A DNA stretch of 15,715 nucleotides from Ichthyophonus hoferi (GCA_002751075.1 NAOQ01000288.1:1718-17432), one strand, 5' to 3'. Shown: positions 1 through 9,445, counted from the first letter of the stretch. Made by a program: numbers and translations. The notes: a model not told the origin generated them from the letters alone.

Positions 1-274
1 TACTGATGTTTATGTGTCAATATAAATGCATGTATATGAGAACCTATATGTATAATAGGATACTATACTCAAACAACATAAACCCGCCAATTATTGTGTT
101 ATTCTGTTTTTAACCTGAAACTTTTACATCATACAGACAGACCATAAGGTATTATTTTTGCATGCCATATTTGGTTAAATATGTTGGTCATTTTGTTGCT
201 CGAAAATGAAAGCATGCATCATATTTGTTTCTTGCTTCTATTGGTTCAACTTGTATAGTGGTTTTTTTTTTTTG

Positions 275-281
275 TACTAAC
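275..281 (+). other. Branch point TACTAAC for the exon at 320
   Basis: The exact consensus heptamer TACTAAC lies 38 bases before the proposed 3' splice site at 319, followed by a run of T. CACTAAC at 4506-4512 and TGACTAAC at 15482-15489 sit in the same relation to two other acceptors, so CTAAC appears to be the preferred branch sequence of this genome. Confidence 0.6.
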
Positions 282-319
282 ATTATTTTTTTTACCTTTA
301 CCATGCATTATATATATAG

Positions 320-1234
320 AATCACAACGTCACACCTATTAAGACTCCCAATCAGAATCAGGCTGGCACCCCCAGGCCACACATTATGGTTACACCAGGT
401 AAACCTCATCTCTATTTCTTATTGGTGTATGGTACATATGTGTTTATTGAATACTATATTAGGTATTTATTTATCTTTGATAATAGACGAATTTTCGGCC
501 TTAAACATATACGACTGCTTTGAATTTTTTTATGAAAATCCCACAACCCTCTCCCATCAGTTTTCTATAAGATGCTTACAATAATATCCTGCCCAACTCC
601 CAGTAAGCAAGCCCTCCTCTGGTCCAAAATCACCTGGTAGTACTAAAGTAAGCTCTGGTAAGAAGGCGCCTGTTTTTGGAAAGTTGGAGCTGGGGGCAAT
701 GAGTCCTAAGGTAAGGGGGAGGGGGAGGGAGAGGGAGGGGGATTGTATAGGAGAGGAGAAGATAGAGTGCTTGCAATATATGTTTTTTTTTGTTTATCTA
801 TGCATCTATCTATCTATTTCTTATGTATACCACCGACTAATAACTCTGTCACATGAGTTAATGTGAATGATTGAATAGTAAACAAAGCATTTTTCTCTTT
901 CCCGGAATGTAATTGTGGTCTGCAAGCCGTTGATTGGACAATTAATCAGATTTAGTCCTCACTTACACAGTAGCCAGTCATGTTGTTATTGCATACCTTG
1001 TAGATCCCATCAAATATTACTATTTGACTCCACCGCTCTAACATTTATTTATCTTTTATAATGCTTGAACACATATTGCATACATTTCATTAAATCTGCA
1101 CAAATACATTCATAAATACATTCATACCTCATTAGTTTTTAATGTTCGAAAGAAAGAACTATTCCCTCATGTGAAACCCAGTGCTGATTTTATGAAATTC
1201 TATGCAGGCAAAAACAACTCCGATTAAGAAGTAA
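320..1234 (+). CDS. 3' end of an unidentified gene: basic, Ser/Thr-Pro-rich C-terminal tail (three exons, 5' partial)
   Basis: I do not recognise this protein. Exons 320-398, 604-710 and 1208-1234 (TAA) splice with matching phases (1, then 0) into 70 residues of tail. The first exon follows a perfect TACTAAC branch point and a T-rich tract, with acceptor TATAG; the in-frame TAG is that acceptor, so the exon cannot extend leftward. The donors are CAG/GTAAAC and AAG/GTAAGG, and the last acceptor is TATGCAG. The tail is rich in Lys, Pro, Ser and Thr with almost no acidic residues. It has six or seven S/T-P dipeptides, including TPIK near its start and TPIKK just before the stop, which fit the proline-directed (CDK-type) kinase consensus S/T-P-x-K/R. 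Such tails are common in nuclear or cytoskeletal proteins, but no domain is visible. Upstream exons lie outside the window or are too short to see. Confidence 0.6.
715..741 (+). promoter_or_regulatory. Potential RNA G-quadruplex at a 5' splice site
   Basis: Five G-runs of 3 to 5 bases (715-719, 721-725, 727-729, 733-735, 737-741) are separated by loops of 1 to 3 bases. The run begins four bases into the intron, directly after donor AAG/GTAAG of the exon ending at 710. It is on the sense strand, so the pre-mRNA would carry it. It meets the usual four-run G3+ N1-7 rule; folding in the cell is inference. Confidence 0.5.
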
Positions 1235-2558
1235 TGACCGCCTCCAGTCAGATTCATTTGGTCTGAATTTCCTGCCAACCATGATTTAGATTGTAGATAA
1301 TTGTTAAGAGGTTGTTTGCCCGATGCCTATCGTCTATGTTACTGGTTACTGTTGTACTTGTTGTACTACTATTATAACCAATGGGAAATGTGATGGGATC
1401 ACAGATAGGATAGATAGATAGATAAGTGTACGTACACTACGACATACTATTTCTGACTTGTATATACATATACATATATATATATATTTATATTTGTATG
1501 GGAATAACATGAGCAAATACACAAAGAAGATATTCATTATTATATTGGCTTATTCCTAATGCTTTATTCATATTCGACACACTGAAGCCTGGTTGGCTGG
1601 CCCTCTTCCAATGATATGATCTCTCTCCTTCAGTACGCCACCCTCTCTGCCGTATTTATTCATTTTCTCCCGCTAAATTTCTGTTGTTAATGGTTAATGT
1701 ATCCAGTTATTTAGTAATTTGCTTTTATTTTTTTAGAATGTCCTAGCGTTTAAAATTTAATTAACATGCAAAATATCAGGATGTGGAAACGGACCAAATT
1801 AATCAAAATGTTAATGTGTCATTAAGATGGCTGAAGATCAATAGTATTATTAACCAATAGATGACATGTGAATTAAGATTGTATTGGTAGTGTGAACTGG
1901 CATACTCACTTAGTATGTTTTCTTGCTGCAAGCTGACAGGTCAGAAGTAACAAGTACAATATCTTAAGTTACTAAAAAAATAAAATTTTAAATGAACCGA
2001 TTGGAAGACATAATATAAAGTTATTCGGACCTTTACCATATATTGAGTCCCGTCAGCTTGGACGCCGGATTGAGGCTATAATACACCACAATATGATAGA
2101 TACAGTTTTAATAATCGTAGGAAATACTACGGTATTTTTTTATTAACAGCCCACATGTGGGGCACTGTGAGAATTACAATAGTTGTTTTTTATTAATTTT
2201 TATTTTGGGCATTGTACATACCTTGAATCTAAGATATAGCGAAACAATGGAATCCAATAAAAGGCTACTCTTGTCGGAGAATATGCTAGTTAGCGCACAA
2301 ATAATTTTACTTAATGGAGTTTAGTATGTCTACCGTTATCAAAAAGAAACTAATACATATTTGATCAAGGGAAACAATTTGAAAGCATGCTATTACCGTT
2401 CAAAACAACTCCACAGTAAGTGGGGTTCAGGGCCCCATAGTAATAAAGGTGTTCATGAAAGCCAATTAATTTAGTTTGAGCAGCTGAAGTTGATCAATGA
2501 CAGCTATGTTGTTTGATTTTCTATTTTTCTAATATCATTGTAGCTGTCTTGTCTTAGG

Positions 2559-2583
2559 GGATAGGATAGGATAGGATAGGATA
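2559..2583. repeat. GGATA pentanucleotide array, 5 units
   Basis: Five perfect head-to-tail GGATA units. It is a plain microsatellite, unrelated in sequence to the GATA repeats near 1405-1425 except in base composition. Confidence 0.85.
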
Positions 2584-3150
2584 TGTTTTTTTTGTTGTTA
2601 TATCGGCTAATTAGTACCACAAACAAATAGTAATACATTATTATACAATTAACCACGCCAGTAAATAAAGTAGGCAAAAATAATTTGAATTTCTACTATT
2701 TATCATAATACAGGTACATGTAAGTGTATAATTACGTTGTTTGTGTGAATGTGAATGTGTGCTTTTATACTGCCTACGACAATTATTACTTACATGCCAT
2801 TCTTGATTTAGAGTAACTTCCCACACGTGTTCGAATTCTCGCTTTTTAATATAACTTAATTGGACAGCAACTCCATCTTAGTATTTCCTGATATAGCCAA
2901 CTGGTTAAATTCTACGAAGCAAAATTCCTCATTCGCCTGTGAACCATTAGGCCATGAGTTGAATAAAGAGAGACCTGGTTATATATAGATATGATAACAA
3001 GAAAGTAAGTAATAAACGTTATCTTATTATCGGTAATTTATTTTTTGATAGTTGCATTTTAATTAGTCGATATTGGCTTTACTAATTCTAGGAAAGTATG
3101 TATTATTCACGTTTAGGCTTGATGTGAAATCGGATGAAAGCGTTCACAGT

Positions 3151-3193
3151 TACCAATCGCCTATTGCGTAGAGATCCTAATAAAGGATTGGTA
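3151..3193. repeat. Inverted repeat with alternative hairpins
   Basis: TACCAATC (3151-3158) pairs with GATTGGTA (3186-3193). An inner pair, ATCCT (3174-3178) with AGGAT (3184-3188), shares bases with the outer arm, so the two stems compete. It lies about 370 bases upstream of the MDH start and includes a CCAAT core in both orientations. Any regulatory role is inference. Confidence 0.4.
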
Positions 3194-3471
3194 CGAAAAA
3201 TCTTTATTGAAACACCTTTAACGATACGACGACAAATGTTGACTAAATATCTGAATGCACCAATCCAATGATGCCATTCATCAGACTGCGCAACCCAAAT
3301 TATGAAATTTAAAATTTAAAATATTAACTGCGAATCTTAATCTAATTAATTTAAATAAACGAATACAATTGGTTTTAAATCATCACAAAACATAGGTACC
3401 AAATTGTGGAAGGACGGCTCTACTAAGTTAAAACTTGCTAACAAAACGTCGACTATTTTATTTACCTTTCC

Positions 3472-3491
3472 ATATATATATATATATATAT
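3472..3491. promoter_or_regulatory. TATA-like (TA)n tract upstream of MDH
   Basis: A pure TA run lies 67 to 86 bases before the MDH ATG at 3558, a spacing compatible with a TATA box and a short 5' leader. A simple microsatellite is the alternative; (TA) runs also occur at 9419-9436 and 13369-13382. Confidence 0.35.
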
Positions 3492-3557
3492 TAAACGCAC
3501 TGAGCTAACTATTTGTGCTCTTTATTCATTCCAAACCTCCAAACCAGACTAATAACC

Positions 3558-5080
3558 ATGGTCAAAGTAGTTGTTATTGGTGCCGCTGGAGGGATCGGAC
3601 AACCTCTCTCTCTTCTATTAAAGTTAAATCCCAACGTATCTGAACTTTGCCTCTACGATGTTGCCCCAGTTGTCGCTGGTGTTGCCGTTGATCTATCTCA
3701 TATCAACACACCAGCCAAGGTTAGATCTGGGTGTGGGAAAGAGGAGCTACGTCCTCTACTCTATGGGGCTCAGGTAGTTGTTATTCCCGCTGGCGTCCCT
3801 CGCAAACCAGGAATGACTAGAGATGATTTATTTAATATTAATGCTGGTATTATTTATGAGATTGCTGAAGCTGTAGCAGACGCTTGTCCATCTGCCCTGG
3901 TGGGCGTTATATCTAATCCTGTGAATTCTACCGTTCCCATCTTTAATGAAGTAATGAAGGCGAAAGGAAAATATAATCCTGCTCATGTATTTGGCATATC
4001 TACACTAGATACACTACGGGCTAATACATTTATATCGGAATTAAAAGGTCTAGATGTGCATACTACTAATATTCCCGTTATTGGAGGCCATTCTGGTGTT
4101 ACTATCATTCCATTGCTATCACAGGTACATTAATCACAAGTCACCATATTTTTTTTTACTTGTTTTGGCCTTATCAGTTTTATTTGTCCTATCACTAGCA
4201 TCCTTTTACGTCTACATCAGGTCTGTTTTACATATACGTTATTATTTTTATTTTATGTTGTTTTGCTTTGTTTTTCTTCTTGTTATTCTCTTCTTAGCAA
4301 TCAACTAGCATAACATTTTGAAAATATTATACATAAGTATATATATACACACGTAAGTATTCATTCACTCAAATAGACTCCCTATTAATCTTAGCGTCCA
4401 TGTCATTATAGAAATCATGATTTATAACGACTCAATATCATCCTAGAAGAGCTGGCTATTACAAACTGAGCATTGTCAACCAATTATCGTATCTACTGAC
4501 TCAATCACTAACTCCTCCCTCTTCCATCCCTTCAGGTAGCTACCACCTTTACCAATGATGAGACAGTAGCCTTAACCAATCGGATTCAGAATGCAGGCAC
4601 AGAGGTGGTAACCGCTAAAGCAGGTGCTGGGTCAGCCACCTTATCTATGGCCCAGGCCGGAGCTCACTTTACTTCCCAGCTCATTAAAGGCATGAAGGGG
4701 GCAGTTAACGTAGTGGAATGTGCCTATGTGTTGTCTGATATCCATCCAGAAGTCACCTACTTTGCTTCCCCTGTACTGCTGGGGGTAAGTAAGACAGGAG
4801 GGAGGAAAGCATGCTTCTGTCTTTGCTTTATTTGTTTTGTATATAGCTGTATCTAGATATAAGTGTATATGTAGGCATGAATGGGTGTATGGATCGATTC
4901 ATTTTTATACTTAATAACACTCCCTCTCACCCCTATATGCAGCTCAATGGGATAGAAGAAGTAAGAGGTTATGGGCCTATATCCTCATATGAGAAGGAGC
5001 TAATCATCGCAGCCATACCTAAGTTGCAAGAGAATATTAGTTCAGGGGTAGATTATGTAGCTAAGAGGAAAATCAAGTGA
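3558..5080 (+). CDS. Malate dehydrogenase, mitochondrial (MDH2) type, NAD-dependent
   Basis: Oxidises L-malate to oxaloacetate with NAD+, reversibly. Exons 3558-4124, 4536-4784 and 4943-5080 join in phase 0 to give 317 residues, close to the mature length of the family (about 310-315). Visible features: Rossmann motif GAAGGIGQ at residues 8-15, NAD-ribose Asp34, substrate arginines Arg82 and Arg88 (in [10 protein letters not shown]), NPVNS at 120-124, the proton-relay pair Asp151/His178 with Arg154 ([13 protein letters not shown]), and [10 protein letters not shown] in exon 2. All catalytic residues are present. The ATG in AATAACCATGG is chosen because upstream in-frame codons have no other ATG. 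Translation starts two residues before the first beta strand, so there is no mitochondrial presequence, and the end (KRKIK) is not a PTS1. The product is therefore predicted to be cytosolic despite its mitochondrial-type sequence, unless an unseen 5' exon adds a leader. The introns (4125-4535, 4785-4942) have good donors and pyrimidine-rich acceptors. Confidence 0.96.
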
Positions 5081-5358
5081 AGGAATATCAGGACTTGACC
5101 TTTTACTTCCTGGCTGTATTATAACGTAGTGTTTGTTATTAGTATTTGTTAGATTTACAGGGTTGCTGTAACGGAAACGATCGTAGTCTTCACCTTAAGC
5201 TTATCTGGCACCTAAGGGTTATCTGCATTCCTTAGTTGATCCAAGCTTACAAATACTCACTAGTACTAAGAAGGTACCTTTATTGTTGTTAATCAAAACC
5301 AGTTCGATCTATTATACTAAAATCCATTTTGTATAATCGGGTAGCTATGCCCAATCTG

Positions 5359-5364
5359 AATAAA
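5359..5364 (+). terminator. Candidate poly(A) signal for MDH
   Basis: AATAAA lies 279 bases after the MDH stop; a second AATAAA is at 5434-5439. Which one is used cannot be told from the sequence. Confidence 0.45.
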
Positions 5365-5796
5365 GCATTCATATTGATTGATCCAAATGACTTTTCTAAT
5401 CTTGGCGCGCAGCTCATTGCATTAGCATGCACCAATAAAGTATTACATTGATCTATGGTAAACAGGGACTGTACACATTCATGAATGATACTACCATCAC
5501 ATGTTCATATGCTGACTCATATATTATGATATTATATCATACAACACAAAGTAGACTTGACACCCACTCAATAGTACATAGTATACCAGTAACCTGATAA
5601 AGAACCGATCCAATCATTTCATTATTATTATACCTGCCTTAGTATATATGGCTGTTCAACTATGATCTGCATAGCTTACAGTAATTAGATTCATTCTAAC
5701 ATCCTATAAAACCAATGGGATTATACAAGGTCAACAAATTATAGCAAACGTTTACCAAGTATTTTAAACCATTAGTATAATACATACATACTTGTC

Positions 5797-5802
5797 TTTA
5801 TT
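5797..5802 (-). terminator. Candidate poly(A) signal for the tandem-SpoVS gene
   Basis: TTTATT on the plus strand reads AATAAA on the minus strand, about 100 bases beyond the stop codon at 5905-5907. Confidence 0.45.
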
Positions 5803-5904
5803 TTTACATGACTATTTCTGTCAACTTTTTCCAATTCCGAATGGAAGTAAACCTAAATATATATATTTTAGCTCATAGGTAGATAAATATAGATATAACT
5901 ATAT

Positions 5905-8214
5905 TTATGTCTGAACAATAAGGAGAGAAAGGCGCACAGAACTAAGCTGTGAACCACCTTCTATTGCGACGTGATCGAATTCGGGTTTGCAAAAGATTTC
6001 AAGACTGAGGAAGAGAAGGTGGGAATAGTATATTAGGAGAGAGAGAATGTGATGTAGTTGGGTGTTTAATGATTGAGATCGAGCGGCCACTATTATCTAA
6101 TGCAAGTATAAGTCTGTATATATATATATGAAGTAAATTAAAATACCTAAAGATAGGATAGCATTAGCAATAAAGAAAAATCAAATCAAATCAAATGGAA
6201 GGTAGGGGCTATAAAACTAAATAGAAATATTATGACTGGAAGATGGGGTTTTTAGAAGATAATAAGATTATAAAAGGCAATATAACTAGTTATAGGTCAG
6301 TCAGATATATATTGTCTTAGTAAGAAGAGAGAGAAAAGGAAAGATAAAGCCAGAGAGGGGGAATATTGCGGCTTACCTATCGTCATTAAGGTATTTACGG
6401 GCCAAAGCAATAGATTTAATCGCAACACTTACACTACCAGGACCTATGGCTGTCATGCAAATTCTGTGATGGTATAGTGTTAGTGCTCACTTTCAATGTG
6501 TGTGCGCAATTATATGTAGATATATATATACTTATACGCATGTGAAGATATAACATATGAGAGAATGTGAAAGTGTTAGATAGGAAGGAATTTATTGTGT
6601 GGTAACAGGTAGAGAAAGAGAAAGTATTAAGTATTACATATACAATTTTAAATGGATTGATTGGAAAAAAATCACTATATATGGTGAGGAGAGTAAGCTA
6701 TCTATATTGAATATGCATATATGCATATATGCACATATAGAGAGGGAGAGAGGGAGAGTAAATGACTGACCTTTCACCACTCCTAGCTCTGCTAGCAATG
6801 GCCCCAGCAATAGAGCTAATGGTACCATTGGCCGATACCTTGATCTCCTGCTGTACCTTGGCCACTGAGGTGTTTTGCATAGCATTACGTCTATGTGCCT
6901 CATAGGTATGCATGGATACCATAACGTTAACATTAAATTGACGTGACTCAAATACTTCAGGCTGGATATAAAGGAGAGGGAGAGAGGGAGAGGGAAGGGG
7001 ACAATATTAGTTGAGATAGGTTAATAAGAAGGATTAAGAAAGGTAGTGGAGGAAATATAGGTTCTATATGACCTGAAGAGGGAGAGAGAGAGGAAGGGGG
7101 ATAGTGTTGGTTGAGATAAGTTACTAAGGAGTAGTAAGGAAGTCAGTGATATTGTGAGATATATACGGGGGAGAAAGGGATAATGGGTATGTATATACTG
7201 GCTATAATATATTGGTACACTTAATAGTGTGGGGTGCGGCAATGAGGAGAGAGGAAGTGACATGTTGGAGGAGACCAGAAATAGCAAGGGGGGTGAATGC
7301 TAGTTATGGCAACTAGATAATAGAAAATATATAAAGATTATTATATTTATAGCCATATATATAGACCTATTAACACTTGACTATCAACCACTAACTTTCT
7401 CTAAAGATACAATTGTTTACCCACTTATACATACATACATACCTGCAAACATATATCAGTTTGGTCCTCCTCCAAATATGATCTAGCAATAGCAAAGGCC
7501 TTCACTCCCTGGTTGATACTTAAGTCACCAACAGCCACAAGAGAGGGAAGAACACCCTCCCGGACACTTTTAGCAATACAGCCAGCAAGGTTTCTAGGGT
7601 TACTTTGACTAGATACCTTGAGCTCTCTGTTACCGTCTGTGATGGGAAAAGGGAAAAAGAGTGAGTGGATGAATAGAAAAGGGAAGGTGTACTGTTTCAA
7701 TACTTCAATACTCTTACTGAAAGAAACATCGTTTTACAGATAAACATTAATAATCACCTTTATTAATAGTGGGAATAGTAACTTTCGTCTCTTCATTTGC
7801 TTCAGCACGAACTCTCTTAATATATTTTTTGCGACCCTTCAAATTAGTAGCGTAACTTCTCTTATCGGTCATGTCCTGCTCCTCTCCCTGCTTCTCTTCT
7901 TGGTTGGTGTTCTCTTCTTCCTCCTCCTTGCTGCTACAGGGTGCGTTTTTCTTTCTTCTGTTATTGGTGCGTTCCTTGCGGTTACTATTCTTATTTGAGG
8001 CCCTTGTCATAGGCTCCTCCTCTTCAGCATTGGCCTCTTCCTTAATGGTTATAGAATCAGATGAAGCCCCTTCACTTGATTCCTCATTTAATTCAATGTC
8101 ATTACCCATATCCTCAATAGGAGAGTCCTTTGCAACCTCACTAACATCAACATCATCGATATGAGACTCACCTGGGTTAGCCTGGTTAGCAACTGAATTA
8201 TCTTCCTTGCCCAT
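5905..8214 (-). CDS. Tandem SpoVS-domain protein (two SpoVS/Alba-like domains), five exons
   Basis: Exons on the minus strand are 8214-7758, 7636-7443, 6961-6771, 6463-6377 and 6004-5905. Phases agree at every junction and the total is 1029 bases, giving 342 residues plus TAA. Residues 1-152 are low-complexity: acidic (about 15-66), a basic NLS-like patch (RKERTNNRRKKN, 79-90), Glu-rich (97-113), then basic (118-136). Domain 1 (about 157-237) starts LKVSSQSNPRNLAG and has INQGVKAFAIARSYL. Domain 2 (about 256-341) starts IKVSANGTISSIAGAIA, has VAIKSIALARKYL and FCKPEF, and ends in a hydrophobic strand. Both match bacterial stage V sporulation protein S, a small (about 86 residues) Alba-like fold, over its full length. 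In bacteria SpoVS affects sporulation and septation by an unclear mechanism. Its role here is unknown; the fold and charged tail suggest a nuclear nucleic-acid or chromatin binder (inference). The divergent introns indicate an established nuclear gene, not contamination. Confidence 0.92.
6971..7163. repeat. 100-bp tandem duplication with purine-rich tracts in SpoVS intron 2
   Basis: The segment with GTTGAGATAGGTTA (from 7010) recurs exactly 100 bases later as GTTGAGATAAGTTA (from 7110), and similarity extends on both sides. Each copy opens with a GGGAGAGAGG-type tract. In the gene's sense the first tract reads as CTCTCCC and forms the extended polypyrimidine tract before the exon 3 acceptor at 6962. 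A similar tract is at 6741-6757, just after the exon 3 donor, so exon 3 is flanked by CT-rich tracts on both sides. Confidence 0.7.
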
Positions 8215-8650
8215 TCTAAATTGTTTTAAATTCCGTATTTAACTGTGTATGTATTGTATTCTTAGTAACTGAACGAATGATACATAATGTCCCGTTTTAT
8301 GTTTTGGTTAGGGAAAGATGAACAGCCAGAGATTTTAAGAAGATATTGTCATTGGTGTAATATACGATTAATGTAAACGATTCACTTACATACCTACTTT
8401 TATAAAGTACCCCTACCTACCAATAATATTTTGAGTTCAATAATATTAAAATATTCTCTATTTTCGATCTTATTCGGTTATATACTTGTATATGTCAACG
8501 ATAAGGTAGTAATATCACAGAAAAACTACGAGCCTGAGAATATGATGAGTAGAGATGTTTATTTATTGGTTGCTTTTATGAATGGAAAGGTATGGAGTTT
8601 TAAAAATCTATACTAACGACCCTCGGCTCTCGTGTGATCTTTTTGACTTT
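8215..8650. other. Upstream (promoter side) of the tandem-SpoVS gene; no further gene seen
   Basis: The 5' flank of the minus-strand gene. It is AT-rich with no clear TATA or other box. The plus-strand open stretch at 8431-8616 has no ATG start, no splice context and AT-driven composition, so I do not call it. Confidence 0.5.
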
Positions 8651-8941
8651 TTATGTTGGAAAATATTTCGCAGGCATAGAAGCCCAATTTAGCAATCGGA
8701 GCACTATTTGAACACTTTGCCCAAGACTAACTGTTGCTATGTTCATATCGTAGGATGGATTGAAAGAGGGCAAATCCTCCGAATTTATCTGGCGACTGGC
8801 CGCTGAGGTGACAGGTGGGTATTGCCCAGTTGTTTTGTATATTACTTTGGTGTCACTTTGAAGATAGAAATGTTGATAATTCAAATGCAGATTTGAATAT
8901 AGCGCGTAGATGCTATAAAATCGGGTCTCTACATGTAGAGG
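8651..8941 (-). other. Unassigned 97-codon open stretch, coding-like composition
   Basis: Reading on the minus strand, no stop occurs between 8941 and the TAA at 8651-8653. The downstream half is less AT-rich than its surroundings and reads as an ordinary-looking peptide (e.g. GQYPPVTSAASRQINSEDL). There is no early ATG and no recognised motif. It could be a terminal exon of an unseen minus-strand gene, a decayed gene piece, or chance. Confidence 0.2.
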
Positions 8942-9064
8942 TCAGTGGATGGATGTAAGGTTGGGGTGAAATGTTTTCGGCATTCGTGGATCGTTAACTT
9001 AATAGAATCATTTGGGTTTGTAGATATGGTAAACCATTTAAGCTTTCTCTGCTACCATGTTGGG

Positions 9065-9132
9065 AATAATAAATAGAGACAGGAGTGTTCCTGTAGCCTA
9101 TATTCGTTCAGAGAGAGAGGAAATACTAAATT
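9065..9132 (+). repeat. Left arm of the inverted repeat pair
   Basis: Begins AATAATAAATAGAGAC and ends near GGAAATACTAAATT. It pairs with 11446-11511. All eight mismatches to the other arm are transitions. Confidence 0.75.
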
Positions 9133-9176
9133 AAGACGCAGGCAGCTTAACGTATCTTTTTACGTACGCGGAATAC

Positions 9177-9243
9177 AAATTTGTTAAGACAAATTTCTAT
9201 TATTAGGCAGGTCACCAAGATTTGTCTTAGGCATGCCTAATAA
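9177..9243. repeat. Cluster of interleaved palindromes (hairpin / pseudoknot-forming)
   Basis: Four perfect arms pairs in 67 bases: AAATTTGT/ACAAATTT (9177-9184, 9189-9196; 4-base loop), TAAGACAAAT/ATTTGTCTTA (9185-9194, 9220-9229), TTATTAGGCA/TGCCTAATAA (9200-9209, 9234-9243), and the 12-bp palindrome TAGGCATGCCTA (9228-9239). The second and third pairs interleave, which is pseudoknot topology if transcribed. Function unknown. Confidence 0.6.
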
Positions 9244-9445
9244 ATGAGTCATCTTATCTTATCGGGACCCCCAAAACAGGTGAACATCTACCATTGGCTG
9301 GTTTAATTTGATAGATTACCTTATTGGTATTTAACACCAATAGATTGCACTACCTACTTTCCCAGGCTACATATGTAATAATAATTGCAAATAATATTAA
9401 ATGCAAATGATTATAGCTATATATATATATATATAATACCCAAAT

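Larger units (their letters stand above)
1235..3471. other. Non-coding AT-rich intergenic region
   Basis: I see no exon-like stretch on either strand. The open frames here are short, low-complexity and lack splice context. Contents: GATA-type short tandem repeats near 1405-1425, a (TA) run near 1475-1486, a GGATA array at 2559-2583 and a small inverted repeat at 3151-3193. The 3' UTR of the upstream gene must start here, but the nearest AATAAA on the plus strand (1979-1984) is about 745 bases after the stop, so its 3' end is not located. The 3' part holds the MDH promoter. Confidence 0.6.
5081..5904. other. Convergent intergenic region: 3' UTRs of MDH and the tandem-SpoVS gene
   Basis: The two genes converge here with 824 bases between stop codons. 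I see no coding sequence. AATAAA on the plus strand (5359, 5434) and on the minus strand (5797-5802) leave room for separate, non-overlapping 3' ends. Confidence 0.6.

Noticed and set aside
137-148. Possible 12-base microexon (ACAG acceptor, AAG/GTATTA donor) before the exon at 320
   Set aside because: The phase would fit, but a 12-base match to splice consensus is expected by chance in this sequence.
225-584. 119-codon plus-strand open frame overlapping the first exon of the left-hand gene
   Set aside because: It is in a different frame from the exon supported by splice sites and phase, runs through the intron, and has AT-driven hydrophobic composition.
2826-2845. tRNA-like TTCGAATT followed by a T run
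   Set aside because: The arms flanking the loop do not pair and no A box or acceptor stem is present.
3513-3557. N-terminal extension of MDH as a mitochondrial leader
   Set aside because: It has no ATG and begins only at TTG; AATAACCATGG at 3558 is a good start and the enzyme fold begins there.
4054-4308. 84-codon open frame across the MDH exon 1/intron 1 boundary
   Set aside because: Out of frame with MDH and mostly intron; T-rich composition explains it.
7871-8164. 97-codon plus-strand frame rich in Ser and Leu
   Set aside because: It is the antisense shadow of the Glu/Ser-rich first exon of the SpoVS gene.
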